Source: an uncultured Oscillospiraceae bacterium (GTDB taxonomy: Bacteria; Bacillota; Clostridia; Oscillospirales; Oscillospiraceae). Taken from it: a stretch of DNA of 62,401 bases. Positions 50,816 through 56,825 of this stretch are shown piece by piece. The stretch covers positions 1-62,401 of the forward strand of contig CAADSF010000121.1 in NCBI GenBank assembly GCA_900751035.1, given 5' to 3'. Position 1 is the stretch's first letter. Every line of letters begins with the position of its first letter. The notes beneath the pieces were generated by a model that searched no databases, had not been told where the DNA came from, and saw only the letters and a program-made list of their open reading frames with translations. A program made the translations under genes and the position numbers.

Positions 50816-51591
50816 CTGCAACCACCTTCCATAAGTGCGCCAACCACTCCCTGCCACTTTTCTTGCTTTTCCAGCACGTCTCTCGCGTATTCGCTCGCGC
50901 CGCCGTGGCCGGTGTTGTAAGCTGTGAGTGCATCTGTCAGGTTGCCGCAACCGTAAACGCCAAGCAGATGTGTCAGCACTGCGCATCCTGTGCGAAAATT
51001 CCCCGCCGGGTTCATCAGGTCTGTTACACCGATGCTTTCCGCCGTCTTCGACCACCAGCGTGGCTGGATCTGGCAATAGCCATAGCTCTTCCCGCCGTCT
51101 CCGACCTCGTTCTTGAAGTGCGTTTCCCGTTCGATCAGCGCAAGCATCAGTGGATAGTCCACCGAAAATTCCTCGCAAGCTCCATAAAGCGCTTCCTGTT
51201 CCTCGTAGCTCAGAGGAATATCCTCGCTGAAAGGGAAAGGGATGTATGCGTACTCTTCCGCCACCGCACCATCCGAGAAACCAAGCGCGTCATCGATCAT
51301 CCGAACCGGCTGCGCATCCTCAGCGGGGAGTGTCGGGCATTCCGCGCTTTCCGTTTCGACAGCGGTCTCGGTCATCCTGATGCCGTGAAGCATCTCTCCC
51401 ACAACCCAGACCGCAATCAGAATGTTGACCAGCAGCATCAGGAATGCCAGATACGGGAGGAGAAATGTCACTGCGTCCTCCGCCTGCTGGATACGGCGCT
51501 GTCTGCGAATCTTTTTCCGCTGCTCGCGGCGTTCCACCTTTGCGATACGTGCTTGGCGCTCCTTCGAGCTTTCGTTCGTTTCGAAAACCAT
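50812..51591 (-). CDS. Membrane-anchored lytic transglycosylase (SLT domain)
   Basis: 259 aa. A very basic N-terminus (ERREQRKKIRRQRRIQQ) precedes a membrane segment (FLLPYLAFLMLLVNILIAVW, about 43-65), an acidic linker and a Slt domain (PLMLALIERETHF with the catalytic Glu, KSYGYCQIQPRWW, TAYNTGHGG). It cuts glycan strands at the cell envelope. It lies in the early operon, far from the lysis genes, which is unusual. Confidence 0.87.
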   Translation of the reverse strand: MVFETNESSKERQARIAKVERREQRKKIRRQRRIQQAEDAVTFLLPYLAFLMLLVNILIAVWVVGEMLHGIRMTETAVETESAECPTLPAEDAQPVRMIDDALGFSDGAVAEEYAYIPFPFSEDIPLSYEEQEALYGACEEFSVDYPLMLALIERETHFKNEVGDGGKSYGYCQIQPRWWSKTAESIGVTDLMNPAGNFRTGCAVLTHLLGVYGCGNLTDALTAYNTGHGGASEYARDVLEKQEKWQGVVGALMEGGCR

Positions 51592-51611
51592 TTCGTGTTC
51601 TCCTTCTTCGT

Positions 51612-51666
51612 AAAAATAAAAAGAGGGGCTAAGTCCCGAGATTTCCCCGGTTGCTCAGCCCCTCTT
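51612..51666 (-). terminator. Strong intrinsic terminator after the Cas12f transcription unit
   Basis: On the minus strand AGAGGGGCTGAG pairs with CTTAGCCCCTCT (one mismatch) with a nested CCGGGGA/TCTCGGG stem, followed by TTTTTATTTTT. It separates the cas12f-array-small gene unit from the transglycosylase and recombination genes. Confidence 0.85.
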
Positions 51667-51700
51667 GGCTCTTCCGACCGCCCGCTTGCGGTCAGGTGCG

Positions 51701-51862
51701 TTATTTGCTTTTCTGTTCGCCGGAGCGAAAGACTTTCTTGGCCTCCACCCCCACGATCTTCACGCCAAACGCCGTCCGCGTGATCTGCACGTCCAGCCCT
51801 GCCGTAAGGCAAGCATCGATAGCCTGCGCCTCTTTCGCGCCTATGTAAGTCTTATCTGCCAT
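51701..51862 (-). CDS. Small protein downstream of the CRISPR array, 53 aa
   Basis: MADKTYIGAKEAQAIDACLT followed by a beta strand pair (DVQITRTAFGVKIVGVEAKK) and a basic tail. The ATG follows GAAGGAGAAAAA. It is the only gene between the array and the terminator, so it is co-transcribed with cas12f. A link to the CRISPR system is possible but unproven. Confidence 0.6.
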   Translation of the reverse strand: MADKTYIGAKEAQAIDACLTAGLDVQITRTAFGVKIVGVEAKKVFRSGEQKSK

Positions 51863-51873
51863 TTTTTCTCCTT

Positions 51874-52037
51874 CATTTGTCATGCGCTCACACGCGGATT
51901 GCTTCGAACCTGTATTATCAGAAACAAAAAACTGCTTTCCTCCAGCCCGCACTCGCGCGCGGATTGTTTCGCGTCCCACACGTCCATTCTGATTTTCGAC
52001 CTTGCCCTCCGACCCGCACTCGCGCGCGGATTGTTTC
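51874..52037 (-). CRISPR. Mini-CRISPR array, three repeats and two spacers (type V-F)
   Basis: In transcript order: repeat 52037-52006, spacer 1 52005-51971 (35 bases), repeat 51970-51939, spacer 2 51938-51906 (33 bases), degenerate terminal repeat 51905-51874. The 32-base repeat starts GAAACAATCCGCGCGCGAGT and ends GGTCGGAGG or GGCTGGAGG; the first two copies differ at two positions, and the last has decayed at its 3' half. Repeat and spacer sizes are typical of CRISPR. No Cas1, Cas2 or Cas4 gene is present in the window. The array directly follows the tracrRNA-like region and Cas12f1. Confidence 0.85.
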
Positions 52038-52059
52038 CTTCCTTGACAAACACAGTATC

Positions 52060-52236
52060 CTCCGACCAGCACTCACACGCTCAAATCCGTGTTAAGTTTT
52101 GGGCCGTCGCCGGGTTACTATGGCGACATTAACCTTACCGAGTGTTGTCCCTGCGGGAAATCCCGTCTTCTGGGATACTTCATCGGTTTTGGGCAGTGGA
52201 GTCTACCCTCGTATCGGGTGCGAACGTCCCGCAATT
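52060..52236 (-). ncRNA. Putative tracrRNA of Cas12f1
   Basis: Between the cas12f stop and the first repeat, on the minus strand. ACCGA near 52130-52145 side pairs with TCGGT in ACACTCGGTAAGGTTAA; GTCGCC pairs with GGCGAC immediately after. CTCGGTAAGG is also present in the characterised AsCas12f tracrRNA, in the same stem arrangement, as I recall that sequence. CACGGATTTG (about 52083-52093) can pair with CAATCCG of the repeat as anti-repeat, and a half repeat (GAGTGCTGGTCGGAGG) follows. RNA ends are not determinable from sequence. Confidence 0.72.
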
Positions 52237-53604
52237 TCATGCAGGCTTTCGGTTCGAACCGGTTTTCTTTTCTTTTTGCGACTCTTTGATAATATCGCCG
52301 ATGCCTTGCATCGAGATATTCACAGCCGCGTTATAATCCGAGTCCGCGTCGTATCCGCAGGACTGACAGGTGAATCTTCTGTAGTTATCGTGTACATTAT
52401 CCTCGCAGATAAATCCGCACTTGCTGCAACGCCGCGAGGTGTATGCCGCCGGTACTTTAATAACGGAAATTCCTCGTTCCTTTGCCTTGTACTCGATCTT
52501 TGTCTGTAAATCGAAGTACGGCCAATCTTTCAGAAATTTGTGTTTTGTGGATATCCCGGTCAAATCCTCCATTTGGATTGTGCCGCATCCATTGTCAGCG
52601 GCATAATCGACGATTGCGCGGCTGATCTTGTGGTTGTAAGTATCGCGGAATTTTGCTTCTTTATCTCCAATTTTCAAAACCGGAGCAAGCCGTGTATCGT
52701 ATCCGTGGCCGATAGAACCGTCTCCTGCATACGGTCTCTGCTGTTGGATGGAGCGTTTTCTTGCCTGTAAGGTCGCCCTAAAGTGCTCGATCTCGCCGCC
52801 CCTTACAAACTTAGCGCCGCGCTCCCCACCAATCTTATAGCAGGCGACATTCACAACGCCGAGATCCATACCAAGAATACGGCTCGGGTCGAACGCGGCT
52901 TTCGCGTCAGGAAAACTGAACGCCATATGCGCAAACCACATTTTTTTGCGCTCGTCGTACTTGAGAGAAATCTTCCCCGCTTTGTACTCTCCGCCCATGC
53001 ACCGGTTGATGATGGATCGAGTGCCGCGGTCCTTATCGAGCAGCCTGAACAAAAACTTTGCGTTAGAAACACCAAGCTTTTTCTTGCCGACGTTAGAAAG
53101 CATAGATATCTCGATATACACAACCCCGTCAGTTTCTGCGATCGAGACGCTGCTCGCAGGGAATTGAATCGGCTGGTTCTTGCCGTATGAGGGTATCGCC
53201 ATATCACCGCGAAGAATGTCTTTGCTGCGCTTCTCAAGTTTGGATAATTCTCCGTTCGCAAGCGATGCAAAAGCGCAGGATGATATGTAATTTGACTTGC
53301 CCATTGCAACGTGGTACAGATATGTCGAAAATGCCTTTCCTCCGTACCATCCCTTGACGACATCCGATTTCGGGTATTCCCCGTTTTTCTCGGCATACTC
53401 AACTTTTCTCTCAAGGTACACCTTGTACTCGCTGGATATGGCATTCAACGCCGCCCTGGTCTCTCGCTGAAGCTGGAACAAAACGCTTAACCCGTCTCTG
53501 CGAAACCCATCCTCCGTCTTGTGTGGGTTTTCTTCTTTGTCGATATACGGAATCTCGTTTTCATCGCAGTAAATCATCCCAAATTTTACAGTTTTGGTCT
53601 GCAT
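52237..53604 (-). CDS. cas12f1: Cas12f1, compact type V-F CRISPR nuclease
   Basis: 455 aa, in the size range of Cas12f1 (about 400-550). An N-terminal wedge/REC region contains LQRETRAALN (45-54) and KDILRGDMAIPSYGKNQP (128-145), closely like AsCas12f1. RuvC residues are D247 (LGMDLGVVNV), E346 (TIQMEDLTG) and D423 (DSDYNAA), spaced exactly as I recall for AsCas12f1 D225/E324/D401. The target-nucleic-acid-binding zinc site is CSKC (393-396) and CQSC (413-416); TSRRC precedes it. A plain TnpB of IS605 is less likely because a tracrRNA-like region and array follow. ATG comes after GGGGGGAAGGCT, in the early operon. Confidence 0.93.
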   Translation of the reverse strand: MQTKTVKFGMIYCDENEIPYIDKEENPHKTEDGFRRDGLSVLFQLQRETRAALNAISSEYKVYLERKVEYAEKNGEYPKSDVVKGWYGGKAFSTYLYHVAMGKSNYISSCAFASLANGELSKLEKRSKDILRGDMAIPSYGKNQPIQFPASSVSIAETDGVVYIEISMLSNVGKKKLGVSNAKFLFRLLDKDRGTRSIINRCMGGEYKAGKISLKYDERKKMWFAHMAFSFPDAKAAFDPSRILGMDLGVVNVACYKIGGERGAKFVRGGEIEHFRATLQARKRSIQQQRPYAGDGSIGHGYDTRLAPVLKIGDKEAKFRDTYNHKISRAIVDYAADNGCGTIQMEDLTGISTKHKFLKDWPYFDLQTKIEYKAKERGISVIKVPAAYTSRRCSKCGFICEDNVHDNYRRFTCQSCGYDADSDYNAAVNISMQGIGDIIKESQKEKKTGSNRKPA

Positions 53605-53629
53605 AGCCTTCCCCCCTCTTCCTCTGCTT

Positions 53630-53839
53630 TTACCCTTCTACACTTCTTTCCGAGATCCAATCGTCAAGCAGCCGCTTGAAAATCTGATACACCGGCGAGC
53701 TCCCCGCCTCGATGCAGATGCCAAACGGATAAACTCCTTGCTGAATCCCACGCCGCAGCGTATCTGGGGAAATGCTCATTCCGCGTTCGCGCAGGTAGCT
53801 CGCTGCTGCGTCCGTGGATAGCGTAATGATCTTTTCCAT
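53630..53839 (-). CDS. Small HTH/excisionase-like protein, 69 aa
   Basis: MEKIITLSTDAAASYLRERG, then MSISPDTLRRGIQQGVYPFG and FKRLLDDWISERSVEG: a MerR/excisionase-type winged helix pattern. Starts after GTAGGGAGGAGATT and ends 25 bases before cas12f1. Might act as Xis or as a local regulator of the cas unit. Confidence 0.65.
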   Translation of the reverse strand: MEKIITLSTDAAASYLRERGMSISPDTLRRGIQQGVYPFGICIEAGSSPVYQIFKRLLDDWISERSVEG

Positions 53840-53896
53840 AATCTCCTCCCTACTTCGTTTTCGGTATGGTTCTTCCCTTTCACGCTCCATTCGTGA

Positions 53897-54178
53897 TTAG
53901 TACTCAACTGCATCAGGCTGAATAACTCCATGCCTAAGTCCAGTCATATAGTTCCGAACCGCAATCGCTAGCTCTAACAATGGGTTGCACTTGAGTGCTG
54001 AAGCCTCAGATGTGGCTTCGACCAGAATCTTTTCTGCCGAGTCATATTCCTCGAGTCGAGCAAAAGTGGCCGCATCTGCCAACTTGCTTGCAAGTTTGCC
54101 AAACTCCGCAAACTGATGTTCCAAGGTCAATTCATCAAACGCAGGACTCCAAAAAACGTTTATACCCTTATCTTCCAT
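53897..54178 (-). CDS. Helical phage protein, 93 aa
   Basis: MEDKGINVFWSPAFDELTLE, then helices (FAEFGKLASKLADAATFARL, LLELAIAVRNYMTGLRHGV). No recognised domain. Overlaps the end of the antirepressor gene by 11 bases. Confidence 0.6.
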   Translation of the reverse strand: MEDKGINVFWSPAFDELTLEHQFAEFGKLASKLADAATFARLEEYDSAEKILVEATSEASALKCNPLLELAIAVRNYMTGLRHGVIQPDAVEY

Positions 54179-54911
54179 GGTTCGCCCCTCTGGTTTCACA
54201 GTTTTTTTCTCCAAGAAACTTGTTCACAAAATAAATCTGTGCTTTTGGCGTTACCTTAACGGTCTTGCTCACCGTCACCGTCCCGTCCGCATGTGTGATT
54301 GCTGTTTCCTTGATGGTGAAAAGCCCCATCTCCATGCTCCGCTGCGTGGGCATATTGTAATCCGAACCGGAACGGCGAATAAGATACCCGTTTTCACGCA
54401 TCCAGCGGAACAATCTCGTTCCTCCAATGTTCACGCCGTTCTGCCGGAGCAGTTTTGCCAGCTCACCAACAAGAATGGACGTGTGGGACGCCGCCACACT
54501 GTCCGCAAACAGCACCTTCGGCTTGTCCTCCTCCGCCTTGGCTTCCAGCACTTGCAGTTTCTTGTTTGCGATCTGCAAGGCACGAGCCATCACCTTCTCC
54601 GGACTGTTCCAGTCCTTTTCCAACTGGATGAAATACTGGCGGGCCTGTTTACCCTTTTCATTGCGCTGGAGCATACAAATCTCCTTCGCCATGTCGATAG
54701 TTAAAATTGCATCTTGTCTCGGCTTCCCTGAAAGTCCATCCACCCTATTCGTCAAAAATGGCGAATAGTCCTGTCCCTCTGTAAAACCGTACTCACACAT
54801 TCTTTTGAACCAGTGAGAATACTCAGACCCAACTTCCAGAAATTCGTGCAAATCTCTGGCAGAGACAGCAGGGCGGTCATCGGAATAGGTTATTTTGATC
54901 AATTCATTCAT
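54168..54911 (-). CDS. AntA/AntB-type antirepressor with KilAC domain
   Basis: 247 aa. AntA domain in residues 1-100: SARDLHEFLEVGSEYSHWFK, YGFTEGQDYSPFL, AILTIDMAKEICMLQRNEKG and ARQYFIQLEKDW. A helical linker leads to KilAC (HTSILVGELAKLLRQNGVNI, MPTQRSMEMGLFTIKE). It antagonises the prophage repressor. Bases 54457-54491 are the partial match to CRISPR spacer 1. Start at 54911 chosen for spacing to AGGAGG. Confidence 0.92.
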   Translation of the reverse strand: MNELIKITYSDDRPAVSARDLHEFLEVGSEYSHWFKRMCEYGFTEGQDYSPFLTNRVDGLSGKPRQDAILTIDMAKEICMLQRNEKGKQARQYFIQLEKDWNSPEKVMARALQIANKKLQVLEAKAEEDKPKVLFADSVAASHTSILVGELAKLLRQNGVNIGGTRLFRWMRENGYLIRRSGSDYNMPTQRSMEMGLFTIKETAITHADGTVTVSKTVKVTPKAQIYFVNKFLGEKNCETRGANHGR

Positions 54912-55128
54912 TTTCTTCATCCTCCTTCATTCCATCCTGCACACCCATCAGGTAAATGCGGTAAGCCACACACATAAAAGTTCTGGAAAACATATCTTCC
55001 TCAGTTAATCCCGCCTTGGAGCCGATTTCATTCGCGTCTCTCCAACTGCTCATAACCTTTTCAAGAACTTCTTCCAGACTTCTCCCCTTCACAATAACGT
55101 TAAGGGGGATGTCCGATGTAATATCCAT
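54904..55128 (-). CDS. Small early phage protein, 74 aa
   Basis: MDITSDIPLNVIVKGRSLEE, a helix pair (VLEKVMSSWRDANEIG, FMCVAYRIYLMGVQDGMK) and an acidic tail. Located between the Cro-like gene and the antirepressor, typical of early operons. ATG abuts the Cro-like stop (TGAATG). Confidence 0.65.
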   Translation of the reverse strand: MDITSDIPLNVIVKGRSLEEVLEKVMSSWRDANEIGSKAGLTEEDMFSRTFMCVAYRIYLMGVQDGMKEDEENE

Positions 55129-55338
55129 TCACAGTTCTCCTTTTAGTTTTTCCCTGAAAAGTAATTCATCAACATCGCACTTATACAGGCGTGCAATTTC
55201 TGGTAGTCTGGATGTGCGAGGGGATGTAATCCCCGTCTCCCACTGGTAGAGAGTCATCGTACTGACACCAAGTCTTTCTGCGGCCTCTTTTTGCGATAAG
55301 TCCGCCCGAACTCGGCAGACTTTGAACCCGTTTGCGAT
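55129..55338 (-). CDS. Cro-like HTH regulator with probable ATC start
   Basis: 69 aa: (I/M)ANGFKVCRVRADLSQKEA continues into ERLGVSTMTLYQWETG and IARLYKCDVDELLF, a complete XRE HTH. No ATG, GTG or TTG lies in the expected place; the frame is closed by TGA only two codons upstream of the ATC. The ATC at 55338 has GGTGAT, complementary to the 16S 3' end, five bases upstream. The first internal ATG would remove half the HTH. It faces the CI-like gene across the operator region. Confidence 0.82.
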   Translation of the reverse strand: MANGFKVCRVRADLSQKEAAERLGVSTMTLYQWETGITSPRTSRLPEIARLYKCDVDELLFREKLKGEL

Positions 55339-55379
55339 AAAGCATCACCACTTTCTTCTTAGCATTTTCTTAGTTTAGC

Positions 55380-55408
55380 TTGACATTTACTAAGTAAGGC
55401 TGTACAAT
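55380..55408 (+). promoter_or_regulatory. + strand promoter toward the CI-like gene, with operator
   Basis: TTGACA 55380-55385, 17-base spacer, TACAAT 55403-55408. The palindrome TTACTAAGTAA (55387-55397) fills the spacer and shares the CTAAGT/ACTTAG theme with the operator at 55497-55513. Confidence 0.72.
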
Positions 55409-55496
55409 GCCTTTTGCCAGGAATAAATGACAGCTCCACATAAGTAAACGTATTGCGAAGCATCCTCGCTTTTCGCTTCGCTTTTGCTTTGTAATG

Positions 55497-55527
55497 CTAA
55501 GTATATCACTTAGTTTTGCGAAGTCAA
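55497..55527 (-). promoter_or_regulatory. - strand early promoter overlapped by operator
   Basis: TTGACT (55527-55522), 16-base spacer, TATACT (55505-55500). CTAAGTATATCACTTAG (55497-55513), with 6-bp arms, covers the -10 box. It reads toward the Cro-like gene and the early operon. It converges with the + strand promoter at 55380. Confidence 0.75.
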
Positions 55528-55585
55528 CGTTTGTTTTTGTTGTTGCGCCCATTTCTGCAATTCGCACAATACTAAGGGGTGCTAT

Positions 55586-55927
55586 ATGGATATTTCGACA
55601 ATGCTTTATAGGGTAGATCAGCTTTTGCGTGCAAAGGGATTATCAAAGGCTGAATTTTATGACATGGTGCCAATTTCATCTTCCGCTGTTGCACAGTGGA
55701 ACATGGGACGCACAAAACCGTCTCCGCCGAAAATCAAAAGGATGGCTGAAATATTAGATGTCGACCCATCTTATCTCGGATTAGGTGATATAGATGGCGA
55801 AAAAAAAGAGCCTGCCGCCCGGGAGGGCAGCAAACTCGATGTGCTGAATCTCAGCGACTTGACGCCTGAGAATCGCGCAAAGGTGCGAGATTATTTTGAT
55901 CTCGTCGCACGTTCTCAAGATAAGTAA
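55586..55927 (+). CDS. CI-like repressor, XRE HTH, 113 aa
   Basis: HTH in residues about 6-65: MLYRVDQLLRAKGLSKAEF, VPISSSAVAQWNMGRTKPSP, KIKRMAEILDVDPSYLG. The short C-terminus (LSDLTPENRAKVRDYFDLVA) has no self-cleaving peptidase domain, so induction probably depends on the antirepressors rather than RecA. ATG follows ACTAAGGGGTGCTAT. Confidence 0.85.
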   Translation: MDISTMLYRVDQLLRAKGLSKAEFYDMVPISSSAVAQWNMGRTKPSPPKIKRMAEILDVDPSYLGLGDIDGEKKEPAAREGSKLDVLNLSDLTPENRAKVRDYFDLVARSQDK

Positions 55928-56006
55928 GCGCTTTTATTTTGTTTTCCGGTGTCATGCGCTCGAACAGCTCATACACCTCTTTTTGCAGGCCGTCTATCGC
56001 ATCCAT
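55851..56006 (-). CDS. Small helical protein antisense to the CI 3' end, 51 aa
   Basis: MDAIDGLQKEVYELFERMTP and ENKIKALTYLENVRRDQ match a common type of small phage protein. AAGGAG lies 13 bases before the ATG. It overlaps the last 77 bases of the repressor gene on the other strand, so both cannot be freely varied or transcribed together without antisense effects. Confidence 0.5.
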   Translation of the reverse strand: MDAIDGLQKEVYELFERMTPENKIKALTYLENVRRDQNNLAPLRDSQASSR

Positions 56007-56046
56007 TCTGTTCGCCCTTCTCCTTCTCTCATTCTATGTTCCGCCG

Positions 56047-56141
56047 ATACCGGAGCCGCCGCACCAGCCACGAAAGCGGCGGCTCCGGTATAGCAGATTC
56101 ATGTTCCACCGCTGATCTGCTATGGCTCTATCGTAGCAGAT
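56047..56141 (+). promoter_or_regulatory. GC-rich hairpin followed by two mutually exclusive hairpins
   Basis: A perfect 16-bp stem (56047-56062 with 56076-56091) has a 13-base loop. Then TAGCAGAT (56091), ATCTGCTA (56115) and TAGCAGAT (56134) share the middle arm; the second pairing ends in TTTATTTT. This looks like an attenuator or a set of operator half-sites upstream of the membrane HTH gene. Confidence 0.5.
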
Positions 56142-56281
56142 TTATTTTCGACCGTCTACGAGACAACCTTCCTATCCGCGTGTCATCATCTTCCTATGCG
56201 ACACGTTTCGACTTCGTTCGCTGATTGAAAATGACGATGTGCAGAAAAAAGCGCAGCAAGCAGTAGAAAGGAGCCGAAGCA

Positions 56282-56773
56282 ATGCCGGAATGCTTAGAAG
56301 AAAATATATCTGATGAGAGCCTAGCTCTGAAAGAAAGATTAAAAGCCAAAAGAGACTTGCTGGGACTATCGAACCAGGCAATAGCGGATGCCGCCGATCT
56401 TTCCGTTCACACGGTCAACAATTACTTTTCCAACCGTTCCAAGGCGACCAGTGCTTATGTCGTCCTCCGCATTGCAAAAGTGCTGAATTGTTCTGTCGAT
56501 GATGTTTGCGGAATAGAATCTGACGAAAACCCGTCCGATTCATCAGAAGAAGTGAACTTTATCAACGCGCAGCGTCAGGATGAGATCATTGCCATGCAGG
56601 AACGCCAGATTAGCGAGCTGCGAAAGGATAAGAGAGCTGGAAGGTTTGCTATTTATCTTTCGGCTGTCCTCTCCGTGATCGTCCTCATTTATTTCTTCCA
56701 TTTTGACGTGCCAAATCCCAACTGGGGCTTTACGAAACTCATGAGGGATTTCTTTTTATGTTTTGCAAAATAG
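56282..56773 (+). CDS. Membrane-anchored HTH regulator, 163 aa
   Basis: XRE HTH (LKAKRDLLGLSNQAIADAAD, LSVHTVNNYFSNRSKATS, VLRIAKVLNCSVDDVCG) in residues 15-85, a coiled coil (AQRQDEIIAMQERQISELRK) and a single membrane segment (FAIYLSAVLSVIVLIYFFHF, about 121-140). The fusion of a DNA-binding domain to a membrane anchor is clear. It sits between the CI-like gene and the integrase and follows GAAAGGAGCCGAAGC. Confidence 0.82.
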   Translation: MPECLEENISDESLALKERLKAKRDLLGLSNQAIADAADLSVHTVNNYFSNRSKATSAYVVLRIAKVLNCSVDDVCGIESDENPSDSSEEVNFINAQRQDEIIAMQERQISELRKDKRAGRFAIYLSAVLSVIVLIYFFHFDVPNPNWGFTKLMRDFFLCFAK

Positions 56774-56825
56774 AACATTCGTTTTCCGTCTCTTAACAGC
56801 CACGTTGTAGAAGGGTGATAGCAAT

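Noticed and set aside
50816..51178. N-terminal extension of the YqaJ gene
   Set aside because: This part is the alternative frame of the transglycosylase gene; GTG 50815 in the GTGA overlap is a sufficient start.
51701..52072. 123-aa minus-strand frame across the array
   Set aside because: The open frame runs through repeats and spacers; the real gene starts at 51862 with a good ribosome site.
51880..52080. Interpretation of the repeats as a type I-C array read on the + strand
   Set aside because: The GCGGATTG core resembles I-C repeats, but no Cas3/5/7/8 gene is near, and the tracrRNA-like fold, anti-repeat and spacer match with 5' TTTT all fit the minus-strand type V-F reading.
52237..53604. 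Reading the nuclease as an ordinary IS605 TnpB with an insertion sequence
   Set aside because: No TnpA or IS ends were seen, the N-terminal half matches Cas12f1, and a tracrRNA-like region and repeat-spacer array follow.
55370..55567. 65-aa minus-strand frame in the switch region
   Set aside because: It has no ribosome site and covers both promoters and operators.
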